DNA from: Batillaria attramentaria
Lineage: Eukaryota; Mollusca; Gastropoda; Batillariidae
DNA length: 64,000 bases
Direction of reading: 5' to 3'
Assembly (NCBI GenBank): GCA_018292915.2
Contig: JACVVK020000544.1
Span: 202,001 to 266,000 of the forward strand
The notes below the pieces were generated by a model, which saw nothing but the letters and a program-made list of their open reading frames with translations, was not told the origin of the DNA and searched no databases. This document shows positions 37,701 to 50,394 of this stretch, one piece after another; position 1 is the stretch's first letter; the number at the start of each line of letters is the position of its first letter. The translations under genes were made by a program, and so were the position numbers.

Positions 37701-40700
37701 TTTACCTTACAAGTGTATCTACCAGTACCTTACACGTGTCTCTACCTTACACGTGTCTGTACCTTTCAAGTGTCTCTACCTTTCAAGTGTCTCTACCTTA
37801 CGCATGTCAGTACCTTACAAGTGTCTCTACCTTACACGTGTCAGTACCTTACATGTGTCAGTACCTTACAAGTGTCTCTACCTTATGTGTGTCAGTACTC
37901 ACATGTGTCAGTACCTTACAAGTGTCTCTACCTTACGCGTCAGTACCTTATGCGTGTCTCTACCTTACACGTGTCTCTACCTTACACGTGCCTCTACCTT
38001 ACAAGTGTCTCTACCTTACAAGTGTCTCTACCTTACACGTGCCTCTACCTTACACGTGTCTCTACCTTACAAGTGTCTCTACCTTACACGTGTCTCTACC
38101 TTACACGTGTCTCTACCTTACACGTGTATCTACCTTACAAGTGTATCTACCTTACACGTGTCTCTACCTTACAAGTGTCTCTACCTTACACGTGTCTCTA
38201 CCTTACAAGTGTATCTACCTTACGCGTGTCTCTACCTTACGCGTGTCTCTACCTTACACATGCCTCTACCTTACACATGCCTCTACCTTACAAGTGTCTC
38301 TACCTTACGCGTGTCTCTACCTTACGCGTGTCTCTACCTTACGCGTGTCTCTACCTTACGCGTGTCTCTACCTTACGCGTGTCTCTACCTTACACGTGTC
38401 TCTACCTTACACGTGCCTCTACCTTACAAGTGTCTCTACCTTACAAGTGTCTCTACCTTACAAGTTTCTCTACCTTACACGTGTCTCTACCTTACACGTG
38501 TCTCTACCTTACACGTGTCTCTACCTTACACGTGTCTCTACCTTACACGTGTCTCTACCTTACACGTGTCTCTACCTTATACGTGTCTCTACCTTACAAG
38601 TGTATCTACCTTACACGTGTCTCTACCTTACACGTGTCTCTACCTTACACGTGTCTCTACCTTACACGTGTCTCTACCTTACAAGTGTCTCTACCTTACA
38701 AGTGTCTCTACCTTACACGTGTCTCTACCTTACAAGTGTCTCTACCTTACAAGTGTATCTACCTTACAAGTGTATCTACCTTACACGTGTCTCTACCTTA
38801 CACGTGTCTCTACCTTACACGTGTCTCTACCTTACATGTGTCTCTACCTTACAAGTGTCTCTACCTTACACGTGTCTCTACCTTACACGTGCCTCTACCT
38901 TACAAGTGTCTCTACCTTACAAGTGTCTCTACCTTACACGCGTCTCTACCTTACAAGTGTATCTACCTTACACGTGTCTCTACCTTACAAGTGTCTCTAC
39001 CTTACACATGTCTCTACCTTACAAGTGTCTCTACCTTACATGTGTCTCTACCTAACCAGTGTCAGCACCTTACAAGTCTCTCAACCTCACAAGTGTCTCG
39101 ACCTTCAAGTGTTGGCATCTTACAAGTGTCTCTACCTAACAACTGTCAGCACCTTACACGTCTCTCGACCTCACAAGTGTCTCAACCTTCAAGTGTTGTT
39201 ACAAGTGTCAATACCTTGTAAGTGTAGACACCTCGCAAGTGCCAGTACCTTCTAAATGTTGACGCCTTACAAGTGTCAGCATCTTACAAGTGTCGGCACC
39301 TTACACATCTCCATACCTTACAAGTCTCAGTACCTTATATGTGTCAGTACCTTACACATGTCTCTACCTTACATGTGTCTCTACCTTACACGTGTCTCTA
39401 CCTTACACGTGTCAGTACCTTACAAGTGTCAATACCTTACAAGTGTCAATACCTTAGAGGTGTCAGTACGTGCCCTTACAATCACCACCACCCTTTTGTC
39501 TTTCAGCGAACACATGAGTTGTCAGTACAAATGTCAGTACACTGTAAGTGTCAGCACCTTCCAAGTGTCAGCACCTTACACGTGTTGGCACCTTACAAGT
39601 GATGGCAACTTACAATTGTCAGCACCTTACAAGTGTCGACACCTTACACGTGTCGGTACCTTACAAATGTCAGTACCTTACAAGTGTCAGTATATACCCT
39701 TACAAGTGTCAATACCTTACAAGTGCCAGTACATACCCTTACAAATGTCAGTACCTTACAAGTGTCAGTATATACCCTTACGAGTGTCAGTACCTTACAA
39801 GTGTCAGTATATACCCTTACAAGTGTCATTACCTTACAAGTGCCAGTACATACCCTTACAAATGTCAGTACCTTACAAGTGTCAGTACAAGTGTCAGTAC
39901 CTTACAAGTGTCAGTACCTTACAAGTGTCAGCATATACCCTTACAAGTGTCAGTACCTTACAAGTGTCAGTACCTTACAAGTGTCAGTATGTACCCTTAC
40001 AAGTGTCAGCACCTTACAAGTGTCAGTATGTACCCTTACAACTGTCATTACCTTAGAAGTGCCAGTACATACCCTTACAAGTGTCGGTGCCTTACAAGTG
40101 TATTTATATGTGTGCAACCTGTCAGCTTTACCTGTTCGGGTTTACTGAAGAGTGTCAGCAGGAAATTCGGCTCCATTGGACAGAAGCAAGCTTTCTCAAC
40201 ACAACGTCCTGCAGCACAGAAAAAAAAAAACAACAACAACAGGCCAATGAATGAAATAAACTGAAAAAAGTAATACACCTTTCGACTAGTATGCTTAACT
40301 CCTAACGATGAAACCTGCACACAGTACCTGCAAGGTAAGCTGGGGAAGCAAGAGAAGAGAATCCATCACTGATCTGAAGACTGGAGGTTCTCTCCCCTAC
40401 ATCACTCTCCTGATCCTCAGCAACTCTCTCCTCTTCTATCAGCACACTCACCGCCTGAACAAAGAGGGAAACCAAAGAGATTTGGGTCAAAGACAAGATT
40501 TAGAAGCACATGGTAGATAAAATCTGGCAGAAAAAAGTTGTCATATAATGCTGTATCACTGTATGTGCTTTATCAGTTCTTACACCACATGGGTTGTAAT
40601 GGCAAAGTTCAGCCAGTACTTCAATCTCTCACTAAACAAAACTGTATCACTGTATGTGCTTTATCAGTTCTTACACCACATGGGTTGTAATGGCAAAGTT

Positions 40701-43700
40701 CAGCCAGTACTTCAATCTCTCACTAAACTAAACTGTATCACTGTATGTGCTTTATCAGTTCTTACACCACATGAGTTGTAATGGCAAAGTTCAGCCAGTA
40801 CTTCAATCTCTCACTAAACTGTATCACTGTATGTGCTTTATCAGTTCTTACACCACATGGTTTGTAATGGCAAAGTTCAGCCAGTACTTCAATCTCTCAC
40901 TAAACTTAACTGTATCACTGTATGTGCTTTATCAGTTCTTACACCACATGGTTTGTAATGGCAAAGTTCAGCCAGTACTTCAATCTCTCACTAAACTTAA
41001 CTGTATCACTGTATGTGCTTTATCAGTTCTTACACCACATGGTTTGTAATGGCAAAGTTCAGCCAGTACTTCAATCTCTCACTAAACTTAACCATGTAAA
41101 AGAAATCAGTACATATACAAAAGCACTACATGTACCAGCTTGTTAGAAAAAACATCAGAATACCAGAAGTTCAAAACACGCTGAGACACGGACAATAAAA
41201 TACTGAAAATGTCTTGTTTATATAATTATAGTTCTGCAAGTGTTTTGAAGTTTCTGGCATCCTGATCTAAAAACAGAAATATGCCTGTGCAGCCTGCTCC
41301 AGAAATTTGCCCAAGCGTGCCGCAAGCTGCGGATTTGTTGCCACAGAATTTTCATCGGCGCTGTTTTTTTGCTGTAATTCCTTCACCTGCACATAAAAGA
41401 AAAAAATGACAAAGATCACAACGCAATAATCTTTTCTTCCTTAAAATGATTTCGAGAGTAAGTGACGGGACAGACAGGGACGGACGCCCGTGCCTCCAGA
41501 AGACAGTAAGTGACGGGACAGACAGAGACGGACGCCCGTGCCTCCAGAAGACAGTAAGTGACGGGACAGACAGGGACGGACACCCGTGCCTCCAGAAGAC
41601 AGTAAGTGACGGGACAGACAGGGACGGACGCCCGTGCCTCCAGAAGACAGTAAGTGACGGGACAGACAGGGACGGACGCCCGTGCCTCCAGAAGACAGTA
41701 AGTGACGGGACAGACAGGGACGGACGCCCGTGCCTCCAGAAGACAGTAAGTGACGGGACAGACAGGGACGGACGCCCGTGCCTCCAGAAGACAGTAAGTG
41801 ACGGGACAGACAGGGACGGACGCCCGTGCCTCCACAAGAGAGCAAGCGACGGGACAGGCAGGGACGGACGCCCGTGCCTCCACAAGAGAGCAAGCGACGG
41901 GACAGACAGGGACGGACAAGAGAGCAAGCGACGAGACAGACAGGGACGGACACCCATGCCTCCACAAGAGAGCAAGCGATGGGACAGACAGGGACGGACG
42001 TCCTTGCCTCCACAAGAGAGCAAGCGATGGGACAGACAGGGACGGACACCCATGCCTCCACAAGAGAGCAAGCGATGGGACAGACAGGGACAGACGCCCA
42101 TGCCTCCACAAGAGAGCAAGCGACGGAACAGAGAGAGGAGGACATCCTTACCACCACACCCCACCAGGTCCTCTGCAGGATGCTGCGTCCACTTGTCTAA
42201 ATCTTCCACTTCCTCCGTCTGCACGTCACGGTCCACTGAATCTTCGTTGGTCTGTACATAAGCCTGTTCACAAAGAGAAAACTTATACTATCATCTGGAG
42301 CACTTACAAATGACATAATGGACACAACAGACATAATGGACATAACGGACAGACCAGACTGAATGTTTTGCACTCCTGTTACTTTCTGCAAATGGTGGCT
42401 GCTGAAGAATTCTGGCACAACTCCATACCATCAATAGATTGCTAGAGAGGCAGAAGCCTCCATGGCTCCCTTGTGACACAGGTCAAGGTCATTCACAAGA
42501 GTATGTTAGTAAAGCTCTTATCACTATCCATTATCATGCCAAGTAAAGTGTATTGGCGCTCTGAGTTCCTGGCAATATTACGATTTTCCCCGAAACAGTT
42601 TGTATGGCCTTGACATTTGGTCAAGTTCATTCAAATGTGATCTCATCAATGTCTATCATTATGCTAAGTTTGATGCCTCCAGTATTTGTAGTTCCTCCAA
42701 AAATGATAATGTTAAAATCCACAACAGTCAGCTTTGCTGACCATGACCTTCAGTCAAGGTCATTCAAAAAGGTAGGTCTCATTGTTGTCTATCATCATGC
42801 TCTACTGTTTGTTGTTTTGGAGAAAATGCCAAGGTTAAAGTTTCCCTAAAAGTGCTTGCATGACCTTGACCTTGACGAAGTCACTGAACACAGGTATGTC
42901 TGTAATGGTGTTGCCAATGTCAATCATCGCACAAAGTTTGATGCTTCTGATTCTTCTAGATTCGGAGAAAATGCAAACGTAAAATTGCCCAACAGACTGC
43001 TTTAATGACCTTGACCTTGAGTCAAGGTCATTTAAAATGCCAATGTTAAGGTTTCACAAAAATAGCTTGTGTGGCCTTGGCCTTGACATAAGGCCACTGA
43101 CTACATGTATATATCTGTAAAGTTCTTATCAATGTCTACCATCATGTGAAGTTTAAAACCTCTGGTGTTTGTAGATTCCGAGAAAATGCCAATGTAAAAT
43201 TTTCAAACAGAGCTTTATTGACCTTGACATTCGGAATTATATGTTTTGAAAGGTCTTATGGTTGTCTATCAGCATGCCAAGTTTGGTGCCTCTGCTGTTT
43301 GTAGATTCTGAGAAAATGACTATGTTAAAGTTTTCTGGGGACACACACACACACACACACACACAGACGACGGAGGGTTATTACATGGACTCCCATTGTT
43401 ACACAAGGGAGCCAACAAGAAGTGAGTTTTGTCAAACATAATACAATGGCAACGAAATCTTCTGTGGACGTTTTCTGCAGTGAATACTTGTGACCCGGTA
43501 ATATTTAAAACAACAACAACAAAAACTGAATTTTGATTGTCCACAAGAAATATACTTCATCCTGCAAAACAAAAACACAAACGTACTTTTACAACTAGAT
43601 ACATTGTCAGAAAACAAGATGTTTGTGTGCAAATGACCGTGACCTAAACAAATCTGCACACCAAAAGCAATGACCTCCAAAATACTGGCCATAAAATGGG

Positions 43701-46700
43701 ATAAGTAAAATGGGATAAGTAAATGTATTCATCACGGCGTGTAGGCCTTTTCACCAAATTACCATATGGGAGGCCGTCTGGAGCGCAGCCAGATTTCTGT
43801 TTCATCTCACCTGTTGTGTGTCCCATTATCCTAACTTTGGATTGTACAGCTTAAACTCTCTCACCTGTTTGGTGCCTGACCGACCAAAGCTTCGGATCTA
43901 CACCTCATAATCTCTCACCTGTTTGGTGTCTGATCGACCAAAGCTTCGGATCTACACCTCATAAACTCTCACCTGTTTGGTGTCCGATCGACCAAAGCTT
44001 CGGATCTACACCTCATAAACTCTCACCTGTTTGGTGTCCGATCGACCAAAGCTTCGGATATACACCTCATAATCTCTCACCTGTTTGGTGTCCGATCGAC
44101 CAAAGCTTCGGATCTACACCTCATAAACTCTCACCTGTTTGGTGTCCGATCGACCAAAGCTTCGGATCTACACCTCATAAACTCTCACCTGTTTGGTGTC
44201 CAATCGACCAAAGCTTCGGATATACACCTCATAATCTCTCACCTGTTTGGTGTCCGATCGACCAAAGCTTCGGATGTACAGCTCATACTCTCTCACAGGA
44301 GGAAGGTCAAAAAGGTCATAGTAGACAGCGTCCAGCTGAATCAACTTTTCAAGGTCATTTGCTCGTCTTCTCGCCTTGCTGGCAACTGACTGGTTCATCA
44401 CACGCTGCTTGGCCGACACAAAGTTGATGAAAGTGCGACCTCGGGATGGCTTCTCTGACCTTTCAGGTCGCTCCCTCTTCACGGGCTCTTCCCCAGGTTC
44501 AAGGCTGTCCTCTTGTGACTCGCGGAACCTCTCGTCTGACAGTTCCGTCTGAAAAAAAAAAGGAGTTACGACAAAAATACAACACAGTTTTTGTCTGAAT
44601 AGCTGATCACTGGCTTTTTATGCTATCTGAAGGAGGAAACATGATCCTGCACCCACCATTTTGTCCATGTTGCAGGCAGGGATGGAGGTTACAATCAGTT
44701 ACATGTAACACTATCTGAGGGATGAAACATGATCCTGCACCCACCATTCTGTCCATGTTACGGGCGGGGATGGAGGTTACAATCAGTTACATGTAACACT
44801 ATCTGAGGGATGAAACATGATCCTGCACCCACCATTCTGTCCATGTTACGGGCGGGGATGGAGGTTACAATCAGTTACATGTAACACTATCTGAGGGATG
44901 AAACATGATCCTGCACCCACCATTCTGTCCATGTTACGGGCGGGGATGGAGGTTACAATCAGTTACATGTAACACTATCTGAGAGATGAAACATGATTCT
45001 GCAGTCACCATTCTGTCCATGTTACGGGCAGGGATGGAGGTTACAATCAGTTACATGTAACACTATCTGAGGGATGAAACATGATCCTGCACCCACCATT
45101 CTGTCCATGTTACGGGCGGGGATGGAGGTTACAATCAGTTACATGTAACACTATCTGAGAGATGAAACATGATTCTGCAGTCACCATTCTGTCCATGTTA
45201 CGGGCAGGGATGGAGGTTACAATCAGTTACATGTAACACTATCTGAGGGATGAAACATGATCCTGCACCCACCATTCTGTCCATGTTACGGGCGGGGATG
45301 GAGGTTACAATCAGTTACATGTAACACTATCTGAGGGATGAAACATGATCCTGCACCCACCATTCTGTCCATGTTACGGGCAGGGATGGAGGTTACAATC
45401 AGTTACATGTAACACTATCTGAGGGATGAAACATGATCCTGCACCCACCATTCTGTCCATGTTACGGGCAGGGATGGAGGTTACAATCAGTTACATGTAA
45501 CACTATCTGAGGGATGAAACATGATTCTGCACCCACCATTCTGTCCATGTTACGGGCGGGGATGGACATACAATCAGTTACATGTAACACTATCCGAGGG
45601 ATGAAACATGATCCTGCACCCACCATTCTGTCCATGTTACGGGCGGGGATGGAGGTTACAATCAGTTACATGTAATGCTATCTGAGGGAGGACACATGAT
45701 TCTGTAGTGGCCACTTTGTCCATGTTACGGGGTGGGGATGGAGGTTACAGTTACATGTAAAAATTATTTGCTTGGTGGTCTTTGTGGACAGGATGCTATC
45801 ATCTACACACAGCTGTTTACGCAGGTTTCATGTGACAGAGATGGACAAGTGGGTCTGCAGCCATAACATACAAATTACAAGTATACATATATGAGATGCA
45901 GCTACAGCTGAGACAAATGAGACTTACAGAATCAGACAGCCATAACATACAAATTACAAGTATACATATATGAGATGCCGCTACAGCTGAGACAAATGAG
46001 ACTTACAGAATCAGACAGCCATAACATACAAATTACAAGTATACATATATGAGATGCAGCTACAGCTGAGACAAATGAGACTTACAGAATCAGACAGCCA
46101 TAACATACAAATTACAAGTATACATATATGAGATGCAGCTACAGCTGAGACAAATGAGACGTACAGAATCAGACAGCCATAACATACAAATTACAAGTAT
46201 ACATATATGAGATGCAGCTACAGCTGAGACAAATGAGACTTACAGAATCAGACAGCCATAACATACAAATTACAAGTATACATATATGAGATGCAGCTAC
46301 AGCTGAGACAAATGAGACTTACAGAATCGGACCAGTTGCTCCTGTGAGACTGTGACGTGAGTCGAGCATTTTCCTCGTCTAGTGCTCGCAGCACCTCCTC
46401 CATTTCCCCTTCCTGATGATTGAAATGAGGTTCCTTGTGAAACTGACCTCTAGTGTAACTTACACTGTACAGCTATAGTGAAATGGTGGGGAAAAGTTAA
46501 CTAAACCAACTGACCTCTAGTGTAACTTACACTGTACAGCTATAGTGAAATGGTGGGGAAAAGTTAACTAAACCAACTGACCTCTAGTGTAACTTACACT
46601 GTACAGCTATAGTGAAATGGTGGGGAAAAGTTAACTAAACCAACTGACCTCTAGTGTAACTTACACTGTACAGCTATAGTGAAATGGTGGGGAAAAGTTA

Positions 46701-48509
46701 ACTAAACCAACTGACCTCTAGTGTAACTTACACTGTACAGCTATAGTGAAATGGTGGGGAAAAGTTAACTAAACCAACTGACCTCTAGTGTAACTTACAC
46801 TGTACAGCTATAGTGAAATGGTGGGGAAAAGTTAACTAAACCAACTGACCTCTAGTGTAACTTACACTGTACAGCTATAGTGAAATGGTGGGGAAAAGTT
46901 AACTAAACCAACTGACAAATACATGCAGCTCATCCACACACATCATGCTCGGCCAGACACTGACATTCACTGAGCCACCAAAAAAAATTCAAAACACTTA
47001 ATCAAAGTTCAAAAAAGAAGAAAAAAGATGACATGCCCCCACAGTTACCAAGCTAAGAATTATTATCTACCATCCAATGATAATTATATGCATCAAACCC
47101 AACAAGCAGTTAACAACATGTAGTTAACAACATGTACTTACTGTAGGACAGGATACAACAACATATACCACAATATCAAGAAAACAATATTCACACTCTT
47201 TGTGTTTGTTTTTGTTCTGCGCTTGGTAAATCGAAAATAGTCACTTTTTTTCTCTTTTTAAAAAGAAGTATTTTCAACATGTTATTATTCCAACATGTTA
47301 TGTGTAGACTGACGCATCCTGTCGTACAGTAAGTAAAAGGCTGAATGAAAAGTGATTATTCCTAGCATGAGCAAAAACAGAAATGCCTTTGGGTAAAGAG
47401 AAAATACATGATTACAAAGCTACACACAGTCTGACAAAACTACTCTATATAATTTTACACTTCAACAGAGCTATTCTCTATATAATTTTACACTTCAACA
47501 GAGCTATTCTCAAAGCTGTGTCATATGATAAAACCTCACTATGATGACAAAATGGTGCAACTCTCATAAGGGGGAAAGGAAAGACGATCATACTACAGAA
47601 GACAAACATCAACACAGAAAGAACAAGATGGCCACCAGCCCAATATGTTGTTTCCATTCAATGACCTGCTGTAGTCACAGTCGTAGTCGTTGTGTCATGT
47701 ATGCAGCCCGCGCGCACACGCCGGAACGCAAGCTCTCTGACATCAAGCATGCTGACATAAAGAAAGTACTGAAAACCCTTATCGTGCCTCTATGCACTTG
47801 CAAAAACCCAAACACATGAGGTCGTGTGAGCTCGCCTAGCTGGTTGACGTCACAACTTGTTGGCGTATGCGAGGTTCTACATGGGTGAATGAATTCTTGT
47901 AATAAAGTCGTTCCCCTTTGACAGAGTTACTTCCCGCAGACCTGACTGACAGACGATTGCTTACTGGTATCGGAGAAGAGACCCTCTCTCTCTCTCTCTC
48001 TCGCCTTAGACGCGCGCTTGCGCGCGCACGCACGCACCCCCCCTCCCCCTACACACACACACACACACACACATTATGCAAAGACCTTGGAATCAGAAAG
48101 ACGCGTCACTCCTGCCCTCGTAAGAGAGACATATGGCGGGACAACGCGAAGAGTTGTCTGCCCGCATTAGCGCGCAACCTAGATCTGGCCCCTATAGTGA
48201 CAGCATGGCGGAAAGTGGAAAGCGATCACAAAAGCATGCAATTGTGTTCTGCGCCGAACTGTTCAAATAACAGACAAATATAAACGGGGAAATACTTCTT
48301 TTGGTATTCCTGTTGAAAAACAAACATTTTTTTTTCGCTTTCTTGTCAAAAAAAAAAAAAAAAAGACCTCAAGTGGTACGTGTGCATGCAGTGTAAACTA
48401 ACAGTAAACACACGCGGCTGACGCAGATACAGCGTAATTTTTTTCCCTGACAACTTTACAAATCACGGTGACTTAAACTGTGCTAGCGTCTACCTGCATC
48501 TAAATTCAG

Positions 48510-48562
<53 letters not shown>

Positions 48563-50361
48563 CAAAATCATCCGGCTGAACTTCATTCTAACCATTGTAA
48601 AACCATATCACAACATAGAATCTGCTGGATCGTCAGACGCAGATATGATTAATGCTGAGTTAGCAGGAAGTATTCAGCGGATGCGTCCATCTTTGGATCT
48701 CTCGCACATTCGATCTTTCTGTGTTCCGTACTAGTTTTACTTGAACACATCGAACGAAATGCACTGCGTAGCCTACGTACAGCAGTGAAAGCCAAACTAG
48801 ATCTTTCGTTCGTCCTCCGGAACTTTGAGAGTACTTATGTTTTCCATAGGCCTAAAACACATGCGAAATATATGGGGGGAGACCACCTGTCAGTCGCTGA
48901 CATCTTCGTTTTTGTTTATTTTCTTAAAATGTTTTACGGCGGCTAGTGTAGGGTTGGGTCAAACAACTGCGTAGATCTGCGGGATGCGCGCTAATGCGCG
49001 CAGACAACTCTTACGCGTTGTCCCTCAAAGGGAGGTAAGTGAACTATCTTTATGTTTCCAAGATCTTTGCATTATGCTTCTGAGTGTGAGTCAGTGGCAA
49101 AAACGAAACCCACTGAAATTCCCGCTTTCCACATGTCAAGTTGTAGAGACTCTTGCGAAAAGATACTGCATTTCGATGCAAAATAATTTCTAGACCATCC
49201 CAGAACATGCTGGTGCAGTAACGTCAGTAGATTACGTCACCTTGGAGAGATTTCGAGCCTTCCAGTAAGTTGAGGAATGTTCTAGATCTGACGTAAGCAG
49301 CCCCCCTGCACAGCGTTCTGGATTCTTCTTCTTTCATGAATTTGTTCTCCGCGCATATTCTGTTCATAAAGTATTGGAGTTGTAGTCTGTTGTATCCCGT
49401 ATCATCTCTGCGAGTGCACGATGATGGCGACATAGCATAAGTAAAATACAACACCACGTCTCCAAACAGAGGAATTCCGAAAGAAAGTGGCGAGACACCC
49501 CCAAGAAAAAACAGCATCACGTCAATCAAACATGACGCACTTACTTTACGTCAGTGCGCGTGCGTCTCTTCTTCGATGTTTGTGAGGCGTGTGGCTTGCA
49601 GAGGAAATGTGCTGTGAGTACAAATTTTCGAGTCAACTGACGATAACGGCTGCAGTGAATTTTTCTAATTTTTTTGTATATTTTTTATGGCACCCCAGGC
49701 TCATTATCTATGTATAGTAGGAGCGATTTTGAGATCTAAAGTGTGTTCACCAGCACTTTCATCAGGTACGGCTTACGCCAAAAGTATAAAAGCGACAACC
49801 TCCAAAATTCACTTCGTTGAGAGTCCGTATTCATGCTATCTATGTCCAAAAAATGGAGTGGTTTAGGTAAATATTACGCCTTTAAACGCCAGAAAGCTAC
49901 TTATTCTGAAAAGGGCGATAACTCGCAAATCATGTGTGCAATCGTACCTGGATCGGGCCTTCTATTCAACAATCTTGATTCATTTAGAAACCCCAAATTT
50001 GAAATCGATCGGTTCAGTATTTTCGGAGAAATAGGCATCTGAACTGGGTTCACATGCAATGTCAACTCAGGCTCGGTTTACATGAAAACTATAAGAGCGA
50101 CCATTTTCTAGTAGTGACTCTGTTCAGAGTCCGTATTCAAGCTATCTACTGCCAAAAAATTGAGTGATTTAAATAAATATTACGCCTGTACACGAAAGAC
50201 AACCAACTTGTCTCAAAAGGGCGATAACTCCCAAATCACTTAAGCAATCATCACACGCTTGAATCGTCTAATGTAACATTTTGATATATTTGGATACCCC
50301 AAATTTGAAGCCATTCGGTTGAGTATTTTCGAAGAAACGGGCCCGGACACAATTCACACAC

Positions 50362-50394
<33 letters not shown>

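Noticed and set aside
37534..39255. Open frames of 500-570 codons on the plus strand
   Set aside because: Three-frame openness of a 17-bp repeat that lacks stop triplets, antisense to DYNC2I1.
49224..49529. 101-codon minus-strand frame in intron
   Set aside because: No splice signals, no family resemblance, in a region with dispersed repeats.
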